Shown here: piece after piece, positions 1-9,978 of the stretch
Numbering within the stretch: position 1 is the stretch's first letter
Layout of the letters: each line of letters starts with the position of its first letter
Source of the DNA: Sphingomonas daechungensis
Lineage (GTDB): Bacteria > Pseudomonadota > Alphaproteobacteria > Sphingomonadales > Sphingomonadaceae
Reading direction: 5' to 3'
Assembly: GCF_014489495.1 (NCBI RefSeq)
Contig: NZ_CP060780.1
Coordinates: 1,065,001 to 1,129,000, forward strand
DNA: 64,000 nucleotides
Notes under the pieces: model-generated
What the model saw: the letters and a program-made list of their open reading frames with translations, nothing else
What the model was told of the DNA's origin: nothing
Database searches by the model: none
Position numbers and translations under genes: made by a program

Positions 1-57
1 GAGGAGCGCTTGAGAGCGTTGCTATTCGAAGAACGAAAGGCCGGAGCGATTCGCTGA
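1..57 (+). CDS. 3' end of an unidentified gene (partial)
   Basis: Frame 1 is open from the window edge to a TGA at 55-57 and would encode 18 residues rich in Glu, Arg and Leu, compatible with a C-terminal amphipathic helix. The gene body lies outside the window, so the product cannot be named, and such a short open stretch could be chance. Confidence 0.3.
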   Translation, partial: EERLRALLFEERKAGAIR

Positions 58-95
58 GTGCGGAAATAGCCGTAGAGCAGGACGGCGCAAGTGAT

Positions 96-119
96 TCGTT
101 TCGAATTGCGACGAAACGA
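96..119. terminator. Hairpin between convergent ends
   Basis: An 8-bp perfect inverted repeat (TCGTTTCG at 96-103, CGAAACGA at 112-119) with an 8-nt loop lies between the plus-strand stop at 57 and the minus-strand stop of the CBS gene at 124. It has no U-run on either strand, so it is only a weak terminator candidate. Confidence 0.35.
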
Positions 120-123
120 GTGC

Positions 124-552
124 TCAGGCGCTCTGAATATACTCGCGCATGGCTGCAGCTTCGCTCTCGATCCGCTCGATCCGATGCTTCACGAGGTCGC
201 CGATCGAAACGATGCCCACGAGCCGGCCGCCGGAGACCACCGGGAGATGACGAACCCGGCGCTGCGTGATGAGCGCGAGCGCACTGAGGATCGGCGTCGA
301 TGGGTCAACGGTAATCGCCGGCGAGCTCATCACCCGGCTGATCGGCCAGTCCAGCACTTCCGCGCCGTGGTCCCTGAGGCAGTAGATGACGTCGCGTTCC
401 GACATGACCCCAGCCACGATGTCGCCGTCGACGACCGGCAAGGCGCCGATCCGTCTTTCGCCGAGGACCCTGACGGCATCGGCCACAGTGTCGTTGGCGC
501 CAATGGTGGCGACGTCGCTTCCTTTATCGCCCAGGATCGTTTGCACGTTCAT
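124..552 (-). CDS. CBS-domain pair protein
   Basis: A 142-aa cytoplasmic protein made of two tandem CBS domains (about residues 8-60 and 72-130) and a short C-terminal helix. Each half shows the usual pattern of a hydrophobic strand followed by GIVS/GVMSERD-type turns. Such stand-alone Bateman modules bind adenine nucleotides and act as energy-state sensors; partner and ligand cannot be told here. The ATG at 552 was chosen over upstream starts because it is preceded by GGAGG at good spacing, and the upstream extension would run across the divergent small membrane gene. Next gene upstream is divergent. Confidence 0.85.
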   Translation of the reverse strand: MNVQTILGDKGSDVATIGANDTVADAVRVLGERRIGALPVVDGDIVAGVMSERDVIYCLRDHGAEVLDWPISRVMSSPAITVDPSTPILSALALITQRRVRHLPVVSGGRLVGIVSIGDLVKHRIERIESEAAAMREYIQSA

Positions 553-621
553 TGCAACCTCCGACTCCTCGCACAGGTGCAAGCCTTGATAGTCCCACTT
601 CGCGAGGCCAAAGGAAAGGCC

Positions 622-906
622 ATGCCCCGTCCGGACCCTGTTTCCGACCGACGATTGTCGGTGCTCAAGAAGTTTCGCCGGATCATGAAATGGATGGCCC
701 TCTTCTCCATCATAGTGGCGGCGATCGCCGTCCTGCTGGTGATCCGCGGCGAGAAAGGCATTCAGATCCACATGATGATCGCGACGGCGCTGGGGGCCGG
801 GCTGTCCGTACTCCTCGCGGGCGCACTGATGAGCCTGGTCTTCATCAGCGCGGACACCGGTCACGACGATCACGCCAATACCTATGAAGAGGAAAAGGAC
901 ATTTGA
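622..906 (+). CDS. Small two-helix inner-membrane protein
   Basis: A 94-aa protein with a basic N-terminal segment, two predicted transmembrane helices (about residues 23-42 and 50-74) and an acidic, His-containing tail. I recognise no named domain. The ATG at 622 has AAGGAAAGG just upstream; a longer in-frame start would run antisense through the CBS gene. Its stop overlaps the start of the thioesterase gene by 4 bp, so the two are probably co-transcribed and translationally coupled. Confidence 0.75.
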   Translation: MPRPDPVSDRRLSVLKKFRRIMKWMALFSIIVAAIAVLLVIRGEKGIQIHMMIATALGAGLSVLLAGALMSLVFISADTGHDDHANTYEEEKDI

Positions 907-1283
907 CCGATAAGAGCCGCGAACCCGTCCTGCGCGTCGTCCCGGGCCCAAGCGACATCAACGCAAATGGTCACATCTTCGGTGGCTGGGTGCTTAGCCA
1001 GATGGATATCGCAGGCGGCATTACGGCATCGCGTAGGGCGAACGGACCTGTGGCCACGGTCGCGATCGAGCGGATGGAGTTCATCGCCCCGATCCACTTG
1101 CGCGACCTCATCTCCGTCTATGCGGAGGTCGAACGCGTCGGCCGGACCTCGATGGGGGTCCGGATCGAGGTCGTCGCCAGCCGCGATCGCGGTGCGACCG
1201 AAGTGAAGGTCACCGAGGGCGTCTTCACCTTCGTCGCGCTCGACGAGACGCACCGCCCAAGGGCCGTCGACAATCTCGAATGA
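903..1283 (+). CDS. Acyl-CoA thioesterase (YciA-like hotdog fold)
   Basis: A 126-aa single hotdog-fold protein that should hydrolyse acyl-CoA to free fatty acid and CoA in the cytoplasm. The family signature is visible: N-NGHIFGGWVL with the catalytic-type Asp in the following helix (QMD), then the VATVAIERMEF strand. The start is TTG, overlapping the TGA of the preceding gene as TTGA; this is the only in-frame start that keeps the full N-terminal strand. It is followed by a bidirectional terminator. Confidence 0.9.
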   Translation: MTDKSREPVLRVVPGPSDINANGHIFGGWVLSQMDIAGGITASRRANGPVATVAIERMEFIAPIHLRDLISVYAEVERVGRTSMGVRIEVVASRDRGATEVKVTEGVFTFVALDETHRPRAVDNLE

Positions 1284-1288
1284 AAAAA

Positions 1289-1322
1289 TGACCCCCTCGC
1301 CGTACATCCGGGCGAGGGGTCT
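1289..1322. terminator. Bidirectional Rho-independent terminator
   Basis: A 9-bp GC-rich stem (CCCCTCGCC at 1293-1301 with GGCGAGGGG at 1311-1319) sits between the thioesterase stop and the porin stop. On the minus strand it is followed by a run of six T, a good terminator for the porin; on the plus strand the T-tract is weaker. Confidence 0.75.
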
Positions 1323-1358
1323 GCCTTTCGGTTCCGGGGAGTGGAATAGGAAAGGCGA

Positions 1359-2914
1359 CTAGAACTCGACTTGGGCGCGGGCGGCGAAGGTATCGACGCC
1401 GAAGCTGCGCTTGTCCGCTGGCTTGCCCGGATCGACCAGGCCCAGCGCACGAGGCCCGCCGGTCACGTTGAGGTGGCCGTACTGGGCAACGAAGCGAACC
1501 CAATCGACTGGGTTCCAGATCAGGCTGGCCTGGAGGCCAAGCTGCTTGCCGCCGTTGACGTAATAAGGCGCAGAGAAGGCCAGGCCCGTCGTGGGAGCAT
1601 TGGCGACGCGGTCGCTGAGATCGACATAGTCGACGCGGCCGTTGAGCTGCAGCGCGCCCCAGCCGCCGTCGTTCCACGGATGGACGACCTTGGTTCGATC
1701 CCACTTGCCGCCCTTGTAAGCGCGGGTTTCACCCGTGAAGAAATATCCCAGCTCAAAGTAGCCGCCCAGAACGAGGGGTCGCCATTGAGGGCGGTGCCCG
1801 TGGCGGTGTCGTTATTGTTCGGATTGGCGTTGTTGGCCGCCAGTTCCGCCGCTGTGTAGGTGCCGCGCACCCACACCTTCTGCGCTTCGGCGGCGAAGTG
1901 CAGACTCTTGTGGACTGCCGCGAATTCGGCGCCGAGCGTGTCATCGCCCTTCGACGCCAGCGTACCGGTATCGATGAAGCGCTGGTCGGTGATCTGGGTC
2001 AGCGGACGCGTGCGATACTGCTGACCGAGCGCCTCGCGGTTGTTCGAACGGTGCTGGAAGTTCGCGCCGATGTGAAGGCGGGTCGATCCCAGCGTTGGCG
2101 TATAGAGTGCGCGCAACGAAGCCTGCCAACCTGTCCGGGTAAAGGTGGCATCGTTGATCGGCGTCGAGAAGATGCCGGCCTGGATGAGATAGCTGTCAGT
2201 CGCCTTGTCCGAAAACTGCAGGCCGACGCCGAGGCGGCGGTTGTAGTTGAATGCATCCGTGAACGAGGCGCGCTCCATCATGCTTCCGAGGCGCGAGCTC
2301 GTCATCGTTTCGAGGCTTGAATAAGGATAGAAGTTACCGACCGAGACCTGCAGCGGCGCCTTTTGGAAGTCGTAGGTGAGGATGATGTCCTCGTAATCGA
2401 CCGTGCCCTGGGCAAAGTTGAACTCGACTTTGTAGCCGAACCGGCCCGGAAGCGTTCCCTCGGCGCCGAACACGAGCCGGCGGGCACGCGTATTCCAGCC
2501 AAGGTTCGCGAAGTTGAGGCCGCTGACCGTGCCGCGGCGCTCGTTGCCATCCGGGAAGCCGACATAGCCGGCGTCGAACTGCGCGAAGCCCTTGGGTTTG
2601 AAGGTGAAGCCGGCTTCCTTGTCCGCAAATTCCGGCGCGCCCTTCCAAGTCGGAATGGCCTTCGCCTGCTGCGTCTTCACGCCTTCCAGTGCGTCCTGGA
2701 GCGCCTCGACCTGCGCTTGGAGCAGCTCGATCTTGGCCTGCAGGTCGTCGACCTGGTTGGTGCCGGCAATCGTCGCATCAGCCGTTGCGTCCGACGCGTC
2801 CGGCTCAGTCTGCTCAGGCTGCGCTGCGGGCGCGTCCTGGGCTGCGGCATGGGCGGGCGCCGAGGCAATAGCAGTACCGGCCAAGAGCGCGGCGATTACA
2901 AACTTGCGAGTCAT
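1359..2914 (-). CDS. OprP/OprO-type phosphate-selective porin (frame broken once)
   Basis: An outer-membrane porin of about 517 aa for phosphate or polyphosphate uptake. It has a Sec signal peptide ending in AHA, a coiled-coil segment (about residues 45-85) typical of sphingomonad members, then a beta-barrel with the family's N-terminal signature, and ends in ...QVEF, the C-terminal Phe expected for BAM-dependent insertion. One base is missing in the CCC run at 1765-1767; restoring it joins the barrel to the last 130 or so residues. The ATG at 2914 precedes the signal peptide and has AGGGAA upstream. It lies behind a PHO-box-controlled pstS, so it is probably phosphate-starvation induced. Confidence 0.88.
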
Positions 2915-2952
2915 TCTATTCCCTTTCCCCCGCCCCTTTGTCTGGAGGCCTT

Positions 2953-2974
2953 CGCCGGCCCCGAAGGACCGGCG
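2953..2974 (-). terminator. Stem-loop between pstS and porin genes
   Basis: A 9-bp stem with one G-T wobble and a UUC-type loop lies in the 90-bp gap between the pstS-like gene and the porin gene. There is no U-run. It may stabilise the upstream message or partly terminate, allowing different expression of the two genes; the role is inferred. Confidence 0.45.
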
Positions 2975-3003
2975 ATTACTGGTCACTTTGAGTGCTGGCT
3001 TGG

Positions 3004-4041
3004 CTACTTCAGGCTGGCGAAGTTCAGCGGAGCGAGCTGACGAGCGGCCTGCTGGCTGCGCGCACGGACTGCATTCGGAGCAGCGATCATGCCGGCCTGG
3101 CGAAGATAGCCCTGCGGACCGAAGGCGCTTTCCTTGGTGAACTCGGCAACGAAGGCTCGGATCGCCGGGATGGCCCCAACGTGTGCGTTCTTGACGTAGA
3201 CATAGAGCGGACGAGCACCCGGATACTTGAACGAGCTGATCGTATCGTAGCTCGGCGCGACGCCGTTGATAGCGATGCCCTTCAGGAGGTTCGTGTTCTC
3301 CTCGAGGTAGGAATAGCCGAAAACACCGACGGTGCCGGGATTCGCTTCGAGCTTCTGAACGATCAGATTATCGTTCTCGCCGGCTTCGATGAATGCGCCG
3401 TCTTCGCGCATGCCGGTGCAGATTGCCTTGTACTTGCCTTCGTCGGCCTTCTTGACGGCGGCCATGCCCGGATTGCTGTCGCAGCCGGCGGTCATGATCA
3501 GCTCACCGAAGGCGTCGCGCGTACCCGACGTCGGCGGCGGGCCGTAAACCCGGATCGGAAGCGCCGGCAGCTTGCCGTTGACGTCCTTCCAGGTCTTGGC
3601 GCGGTTCGGTTTCCCAAACGGAGTCTTGGCGAGCGCGAGGTAGATGTCGCGCGGGGTAAGATTCGCAAGCGGCGTCCGCTTGGAGGTCGCCAGCGAGATG
3701 CCGTCGATGCCGACCTGGATCTCGGTGATCTTGGTCACGCCATTCGCGGCGCAGAGCTTGGCCTCGGACGCCTTCATCCGGCGCGAAGCATTCTCGACAT
3801 CGGGAAAGCGCTCGCCGACACCGGCGCAGAACAGCTTCATCCCGGCGCCCGTGCCGGTCGACTCGATGATCGGCGCGCCAAGGCGCGGGTTGGCTCGAGC
3901 GACTCGCTCGGCAACCTGCTTGGCGAACGGATAGACCGTCGAAGAACCGACGGCGCGCATCTGGGTACGGGCATCAGCGGCAGTGCTGACGGTGGTTGCG
4001 GCGATCGCCACTCCGGCCAGAGCCAAAAGCTTGGAAGACAT
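3004..4041 (-). CDS. Second PstS-like phosphate-binding protein
   Basis: A 345-aa periplasmic binding protein. An N-terminal Sec signal ends near ADA; no lipobox Cys follows, unlike the other PstS of this window. The phosphate-binding signatures are clear: GSSTVYPF, STGTGAGMKLFC and PPPTSGTRDAFGEL. It is co-directional with the porin, separated from phoB by a gap carrying PHO boxes. Pairing with an OprP porin and lack of a lipid anchor suggest a soluble periplasmic scavenger handing phosphate to the PstCAB permease. It is clearly paralogous to the protein encoded at 8832-9880. Confidence 0.93.
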   Translation of the reverse strand: MSSKLLALAGVAIAATTVSTAADARTQMRAVGSSTVYPFAKQVAERVARANPRLGAPIIESTGTGAGMKLFCAGVGERFPDVENASRRMKASEAKLCAANGVTKITEIQVGIDGISLATSKRTPLANLTPRDIYLALAKTPFGKPNRAKTWKDVNGKLPALPIRVYGPPPTSGTRDAFGELIMTAGCDSNPGMAAVKKADEGKYKAICTGMREDGAFIEAGENDNLIVQKLEANPGTVGVFGYSYLEENTNLLKGIAINGVAPSYDTISSFKYPGARPLYVYVKNAHVGAIPAIRAFVAEFTKESAFGPQGYLRQAGMIAAPNAVRARSQQAARQLAPLNFASLK

Positions 4042-4100
4042 CTTGGAAATACCCCTTGGATTCGCCGGCGCTACCGCCCCGGCAGACTCTCTCTAGGGGG

Positions 4101-4144
4101 CGTCACGACTCCAAAATGACCGCTTGGTTGCAGTTTCGTGACGG
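4101..4144 (-). promoter_or_regulatory. Tandem PHO boxes upstream of pstS2/porin
   Basis: Reading the minus strand, four consecutive 11-bp units start with CCGTCAC, CTGCAAC, CGGTCAT and GAGTCGT, each followed by 4 variable bases. This is the classic PhoB layout of 7-bp CTGTCAT-like repeats at 11-bp spacing, here two boxes in tandem. A TAGAGA -10-like element begins 5 bp beyond. The block lies between the phoB stop and the pstS-like gene, giving that gene and the porin their own PhoB-activated promoter. Confidence 0.8.
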
Positions 4145-4149
4145 CGATT

Positions 4150-4842
4150 TCAGGCTTCCGCGTCGAGTGAATAGCCAGCCGAACGAACGGTTCGGATGAT
4201 ATCCTTGCGGCCACCGTCGTTGAGGGCCTTGCGCAGGCGGCGAACGTGGACGTCGACGGTCCGCAGGTCGATGTCCGGATCGTGCGACCAGACCGAGTCC
4301 AGAAGACGCTCGCGTGAGAAGACGCGCCCGGGATTTTCGAGGAAGTGCCTGAGAAGGCGGAATTCGGTCGGCCCGAGAGAGACCGGCTTGCCGCTGCGGC
4401 GAACGCGATGGGAAGAGACATCCATCTCGACATCGTCATACCCGAGCTGCTCCGCCGCAAGCGCCGGGCGCACCCGACGCAGAACCGCCCCAACGCGGGC
4501 AACCAGCTCGCGCGGGCTGAACGGCTTGGTCACGTAATCGTCGGCACCCGTCTCAAGGCCGCGAATGCGATCGCTTTCCTCGCCGCGGGCGGTGAGCATG
4601 ATGATCGGGACATTTGCGGTCTCGGAGCGGCGCCGAAGCCGGCGGCAGACTTCAAGCCCCAGGATGCCTTCGATCATCCAGTCGAGAACGATCACGTCGG
4701 GCACTTCTTCGGCGGCCATCAGCAGTGCCTCTTCGCCGTCGCCAGTCCGGCGAACGTCGAAGTCTTCACGCTCGAAATGCCAGATGAGAAGCTCCGCGAG
4801 CGCCCGGTCGTCCTCGACTAGCAGCAGCTTCTTGCGGGTCAT
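4150..4842 (-). CDS. phoB: Phosphate regulon response regulator PhoB
   Basis: A 230-aa OmpR-family regulator. Receiver domain (residues 5-120) with acidic pocket EDD, phospho-acceptor Asp54 in VIVLDWM, switch Thr and Lys106 in YVTKPF; C-terminal winged helix (about 135-227) with the LGPTEFRLL and RTVDVHVRRLRKAL motifs. Phosphorylated by PhoR under phosphate limitation, it binds PHO boxes and activates pst and related genes. Its ATG overlaps the phoU stop (ATGA), so it is the last gene of the pstSCAB-phoU-phoB operon and is autoregulated through the PHO boxes upstream of pstS. Confidence 0.97.
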   Translation of the reverse strand: MTRKKLLLVEDDRALAELLIWHFEREDFDVRRTGDGEEALLMAAEEVPDVIVLDWMIEGILGLEVCRRLRRRSETANVPIIMLTARGEESDRIRGLETGADDYVTKPFSPRELVARVGAVLRRVRPALAAEQLGYDDVEMDVSSHRVRRSGKPVSLGPTEFRLLRHFLENPGRVFSRERLLDSVWSHDPDIDLRTVDVHVRRLRKALNDGGRKDIIRTVRSAGYSLDAEA

Positions 4843-5537
4843 GTCGTCTTCCGGCGCCGTTTCTTAGTCGGTTCGACCATGTGGTCTCCTGTCGCGGCAT
4901 AATAGACCATTTCGGCAATATTGGTTGCGTGATCGCCGACCCGCTCGAGGTTCTTGGCGACAAAGAGCAGGTGCGCCGACTGGCCGATATTGTGCGGGTT
5001 CTCCATCATGTGCGTCAGCAGGGTGCGGAAGATGGAGTCGTAGAAATCGTCCACGGCCTGGTCGCGCTCGCAGACCCGGACCGCCGCCTTGGCATCGCGC
5101 TCGACGAAGGCGCGGAGGACGTCGGTAACCATGTCGGTCGCGATCCGCGCCATCTCCGGGAGGAGGGACACCGGTTCGATGTCACTGCTGCCTTCCAGCA
5201 GCGGAACACGCTTCGCGATGTTCTTTGCGTAGTCGCCAATACGCTCGACGACACCCGAGATCTTCAGGGCTGCGACTGCGTCGCGAAGATCGCCCGCCAT
5301 CGGCGCACGAAGCGCGATCAGCTGGACGACCCGCTTCTCCGTCTCGATCTCTAGCCGGTCGATCTCCTTGTCCCGCTCGACGACGCGGAGCGCGCCTTCC
5401 GTGTCGCGCTCGATCAGGCATCGCATGGACTCGCGGATGGCCGACTGGGCGAGCTGGCCCATTTCGCTGATCAAGCCGCGCAGGCGATCGATATCTTCGT
5501 CAAAAGCCTTGAGCGTATGGCCGGTCTGCTGCTGCAT
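4839..5537 (-). CDS. phoU: Phosphate signalling protein PhoU
   Basis: A 232-aa protein of two three-helix PhoU repeats, each with the metal-binding pattern (E/D-x-x-x-D region; ERIGDYAKNIAKR and ERVGDHATNIAEM are the two signature helices). PhoU links the PstSCAB transporter to PhoR and keeps the Pho response off when phosphate is plentiful. The start at 5537 (MQQQTGHT) matches the family N-terminus; the upstream in-frame codons run into pstB. A basic tail (KKRRRK) closes the protein. Only 13 bp separate it from pstB, and it overlaps phoB by 4 bp. Confidence 0.96.
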   Translation of the reverse strand: MQQQTGHTLKAFDEDIDRLRGLISEMGQLAQSAIRESMRCLIERDTEGALRVVERDKEIDRLEIETEKRVVQLIALRAPMAGDLRDAVAALKISGVVERIGDYAKNIAKRVPLLEGSSDIEPVSLLPEMARIATDMVTDVLRAFVERDAKAAVRVCERDQAVDDFYDSIFRTLLTHMMENPHNIGQSAHLLFVAKNLERVGDHATNIAEMVYYAATGDHMVEPTKKRRRKTT

Positions 5538-5550
5538 TATCCTGCTCCGA

Positions 5551-6537
<987 letters not shown>

Positions 6538-6542
6538 GATGC

Positions 6543-7450
6543 CTACCAGCGTTGCTCGAAGCGGTTGCGGAGATAGATGGCGAGCGCGTTCATCATCAGC
6601 ATGAACACGAGGAGCACGATGATCGCCGCGCTCGTCTTCTCGATGAAGGCGCGGTCCACTTCGTCCGACCAGAGGAAGATCTGAACCGGCAGGACGGTCG
6701 CCGGATCGGTGATGCCCGACGGCGGCACCGCGATGAATGCGCGCATGCCGATCATCAGCAGCGGGGCCGTTTCGCCAAGCGCGCGCGCCATGCCGATAAT
6801 GGTGCCGGTCAGGATTCCGGGAAGTGCGAGCGGAAGGACATGGTGGAACACCACCTGCATCTTGGATGCGCCGACGCCGAGCGCCGCTTCACGGATCGAC
6901 GGCGGAACCGACGTGATCGCGTTGCGGCCGGCAATGACGATGACCGGCATCGTCATCAGCGCCAGAGTCAGGCCGCCGACCAGTGGCGCCGATCGCGGCA
7001 GGTTCATCGTGTTGAGGAATACCGCGAGGCCGAGCAGGCCGAAGATGATTGAGGGCACCGCCGCCAGATTATTGATCGACACTTCGATGACGTCGGTGAA
7101 GCGATTCCGCGGAGCGAACTCCTCAAGGTAGATCGCCGACAGCACCCGACGGGGAAGGCGAGAGCCATGGTCACCATGATGGTGAGGAAGCTGCCCTTGA
7201 GCGCGCCCCAGACGCCGGCCGTTGCCGGATCGGTCGAGTCCGACGCGGTCAAGAATTCCCAGGTGAGCCCGCCGATTCCCTTGGAGATCATTGTGCCGAG
7301 CAGGAAGACCAGGAACAGCAGGGAGATCGCCACGGCGGCAAATCCCATGAACTTGAATAGCCGTTCCGACCGGTAGCGGCCGCGCAGGCGATTCTGCATC
7401 GCCTCGCCCGTCCAACGCGTGATCGCGGCGTCTGCGCTGAGGCTATTCAT
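6543..7450 (-). CDS. pstA: Phosphate ABC transporter permease PstA (frame broken once)
   Basis: Membrane subunit of PstSCAB, about 302 aa, with six predicted helices and the binding-protein-dependent transport signature around [26 protein letters not shown], the loop that contacts PstB. The frame is interrupted by one missing C in the run at 7145-7147; restoring it joins the N-terminal part ([11 protein letters not shown]) to the remainder ([10 protein letters not shown]). The ATG at 7450 overlaps the pstC stop by 8 bp. Both halves are otherwise intact, so a sequencing error is the likeliest cause. Confidence 0.93.
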
Positions 7451-8825
7451 AAGCTTCCCGGTACCGGCGCACGAACGTCAGTGCGATGAGGTTGAGGGCG
7501 AGGGTGATCAGGAACAGCACGAGGCCGAGCGCAAAGGCCGCGAGAGTCTTGGCGCTGTCGAATTCCTGGTCGCCGGTGAGCAGCTGCACAATCTGGACGG
7601 TCACCGTTGTTACGCTGGCAAACGGATTGGCAGTGAAGTTCGCGGCAAGACCCGCGGCCATCACCACGATCATCGTTTCGCCAATTGCTCGGCTGACCGC
7701 GAGAAGGACGCCGCCAACGACGCCCGGCAAAGCGGCCGGAAGCAGCACCTTGCGGATCGTCTCCGACCGCGTCGCGCCGAGGGCCAGGCTGCCGTCGCGC
7801 ATGGCAGCGGGAACCGCGGCAATGGAATCGTCGGCCATCGAGCTGACGAACGGGATGATCATCACGCCCATCACCAGGCCCGCGGCCAGAGCGCTCTCGC
7901 TGCTCGCCGATTCGATGCCGAGCGAAATGCCGAGATCGCGGACCGCGGGAGCCAGCGTCAGGGCTGCGAAATAGCCGTAAACGACGGTCGGGACGCCAGC
8001 GAGAATTTCGAGCAGCGGCTTGACCACCGCGCGCACCCGCTGTGCCGCATATTGAGTCAGGTAGATCGCGCTCATCAAGCCGAGCGGGATGGCGACGATC
8101 ATCGCGATGATCGCGCCGATGAAGATCGTTCCCCAAAACAAGGGGATCGAGCCGAACGCGCCGGACGAGCCCGCCTGATCGGCGCGAATCGCGACCTGGG
8201 GACTCCACGTCAGTCCGAACAGGAAGTCCGTGAGCGGCACCAGCTTGAAGAATCGAAGCGATTCGAACAGCAGCGACAGAACGATGCCAAGCGTCGTGAA
8301 GATGGCGATCAGCGACGCCAGCAGCAGCAACGCGCTCATCCATTTCTCGACCGCGGTCCGGGCCCGGAACTGGCTGTCGCGCTTGCGCATAAGCAGAATG
8401 CCGGCGGCGCCCAGCGCGACGAGTATGGCGCCGATGCCGCCGATGCCCGCATAGCGTGATTCCGCCTCGGCCACCCGCGGGGCTAGTGCAGTCGATTCCG
8501 GGTTGAAGCCCGCCGCGATTTCTCGGTGTGCAATCTGACGCGCTTCGTCGATGATGGCATCGCGCTGCATCTCGAAGTCGGGCAGCGCTTTCCCTTCTGG
8601 GCTCGATAGCACGGCCTGATCGACCAGGCGGGCCTGCATCGGCGCCCAAGCAGCTAGCACGAGCAGCGCTGGAAACAGCACCCAGATGGCGGAATGCACG
8701 CCGTGGTAGATCGGCAGCGAATGCAGCCGACCCTCCCGGCGCATGCGAGACGCCCGGACGTACGCGATCCCGCCGACCGCCGCAGCGATCAGCAGGACCG
8801 TTACAAAGGCAAATCCGAGCGTCAC
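7443..8825 (-). CDS. pstC: Phosphate ABC transporter permease PstC
   Basis: A 460-aa permease, longer than the 320 aa of enterobacterial PstC because it carries an N-terminal module (about residues 1-165, three helices and a periplasmic segment) like that described as DUF3708 in many alphaproteobacteria. The C-terminal half has the transporter core with the EAA-type loop (MRDGSLALGATRSETIRKVLLPAALPG). Starts with GTG at 8825, 6 bp after the pstS stop. Forms a heterodimer with PstA. Confidence 0.95.
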   Translation of the reverse strand: MTLGFAFVTVLLIAAAVGGIAYVRASRMRREGRLHSLPIYHGVHSAIWVLFPALLVLAAWAPMQARLVDQAVLSSPEGKALPDFEMQRDAIIDEARQIAHREIAAGFNPESTALAPRVAEAESRYAGIGGIGAILVALGAAGILLMRKRDSQFRARTAVEKWMSALLLLASLIAIFTTLGIVLSLLFESLRFFKLVPLTDFLFGLTWSPQVAIRADQAGSSGAFGSIPLFWGTIFIGAIIAMIVAIPLGLMSAIYLTQYAAQRVRAVVKPLLEILAGVPTVVYGYFAALTLAPAVRDLGISLGIESASSESALAAGLVMGVMIIPFVSSMADDSIAAVPAAMRDGSLALGATRSETIRKVLLPAALPGVVGGVLLAVSRAIGETMIVVMAAGLAANFTANPFASVTTVTVQIVQLLTGDQEFDSAKTLAAFALGLVLFLITLALNLIALTFVRRYREAYE

Positions 8826-8831
8826 GGGAGC

Positions 8832-9880
8832 TTACTTGAGCGTCGAAGGATCGAGCGGCTTCAGCTCGCTCGCCTGCTTGGCGGCGGCTTCCGCGTCCGC
8901 ACCCGAGAAGGGAACCAGGCCCTTTTTCTCAAGCGGACCGCCCGGACCCCACTGCTTGGCGTAGGCGGCAACGAAGTCCTTGAGCGCCGGCTTGGCCGGA
9001 ATGTGCTCGCCTTCAGGTAGATGTAGAGCTTGCGAGCGCCCGGATAGGACAGGTCGGCGATCGTCTTCTCGCTCGGCGAGACGCCTGCGATCTGGACCGG
9101 CTTCACCTTGTCGAGGTTCTCCTCGAGGTAGCTGAAGCCGAGGACGCCGAGCGTGCCGGGTTCAGCGCTGACCTTCTGGACGAGCAGATTGTCGTTCTCG
9201 CCAGCTTCGACATACGCGCCGTCCTCGCGGATCTTGGTGCAGACATCCTTGTGCTTCTTGTCGTCCGACTTCTTGAGCGCTTCCATCGCCGGGTCCGTGT
9301 TGCAGCCCTTCTCAAGGTAGAGATCCGCAAGGCTGTCTCGCGTGCCTGATGTCGGCGGCGGGCCGAGGACGCGGATCTTGATCGCCGGAAGAGCCGGATT
9401 CACGTCCTTCCAGGTCTGAGCCGTGTTCGGGCCCTTGCCGAACGGATTGGCGGCAAGCGCCTTGTAGATGTCGGCCTGGGTGAGGTTGGCGAGCTCGCTG
9501 CCCTTCCCTTCGATGAAGGTCAGGCCGTCGATGCCGATCGGCACTTCGATGATGGCCTTGGCGCCGTTCGCGACACAGCTTTCGAACTCGGACTTCTTGA
9601 TGGCCCGCGATGCGTTGGTCATGTCCGGGAAATTGGCACCGACGCCGCCGCAGAACAGCTTCATGCCCGCGCCGGTGCCAGTCGATTCGACGACAATGCT
9701 GACGTTCGGATTGTCCTTTTGGAATTGCTCGGCGACCGCCGTGGTGAAAGGATAAACGGTCGAGGATCCGACGACCTTCAGCTGTTGCTTGACCGCACCG
9801 CCGGCAGCGTCGTTTCCACCCTTGCTGCCACATGCGGCGAGCGCCACCGCCAGCGGCAGCGCGTACATGATCTTCTTCAC
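8832..9880 (-). CDS. pstS: Phosphate-binding lipoprotein PstS (frame broken once)
   Basis: Periplasmic phosphate-binding component of PstSCAB, about 350 aa. The signal sequence ends in a lipobox (LAAC), so it is lipid-anchored, unlike its paralogue at 3004-4041. Ligand motifs GSSTVYPF, STGTGAGMKLFC and PPPTSGTRDS are intact. One base is missing at the CC of 9010-9011; with it restored the protein ends ...PLDPSTLK and its stop lies 6 bp before pstC. First gene of the pst operon, directly downstream of PHO boxes. Confidence 0.94.
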
Positions 9881-9926
9881 AAGCTAACTCCCGTTCGGGC
9901 TGAATTCGAAACGGCCCTAGCGGTGG

Positions 9927-9970
9927 TTCAGCGACCTGTTCGTGACAGAATCATTGCAGTTCTGTGACTG
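9927..9970 (-). promoter_or_regulatory. Tandem PHO boxes upstream of pstSCAB-phoU-phoB
   Basis: On the minus strand four 11-bp units begin CAGTCAC, CTGCAAT, CTGTCAC and AGGTCGC, close to the CTGTCAT PhoB half-site and in perfect 11-bp phase, i.e. two boxes in tandem. A TAGGGC -10-like hexamer follows 7 bp later, about 45 bp before the pstS ATG. The block sits just beyond the pit stop codon, so pit is outside this control while the pst operon is inside it. Confidence 0.85.
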
Positions 9971-9978
9971 CCGACACC

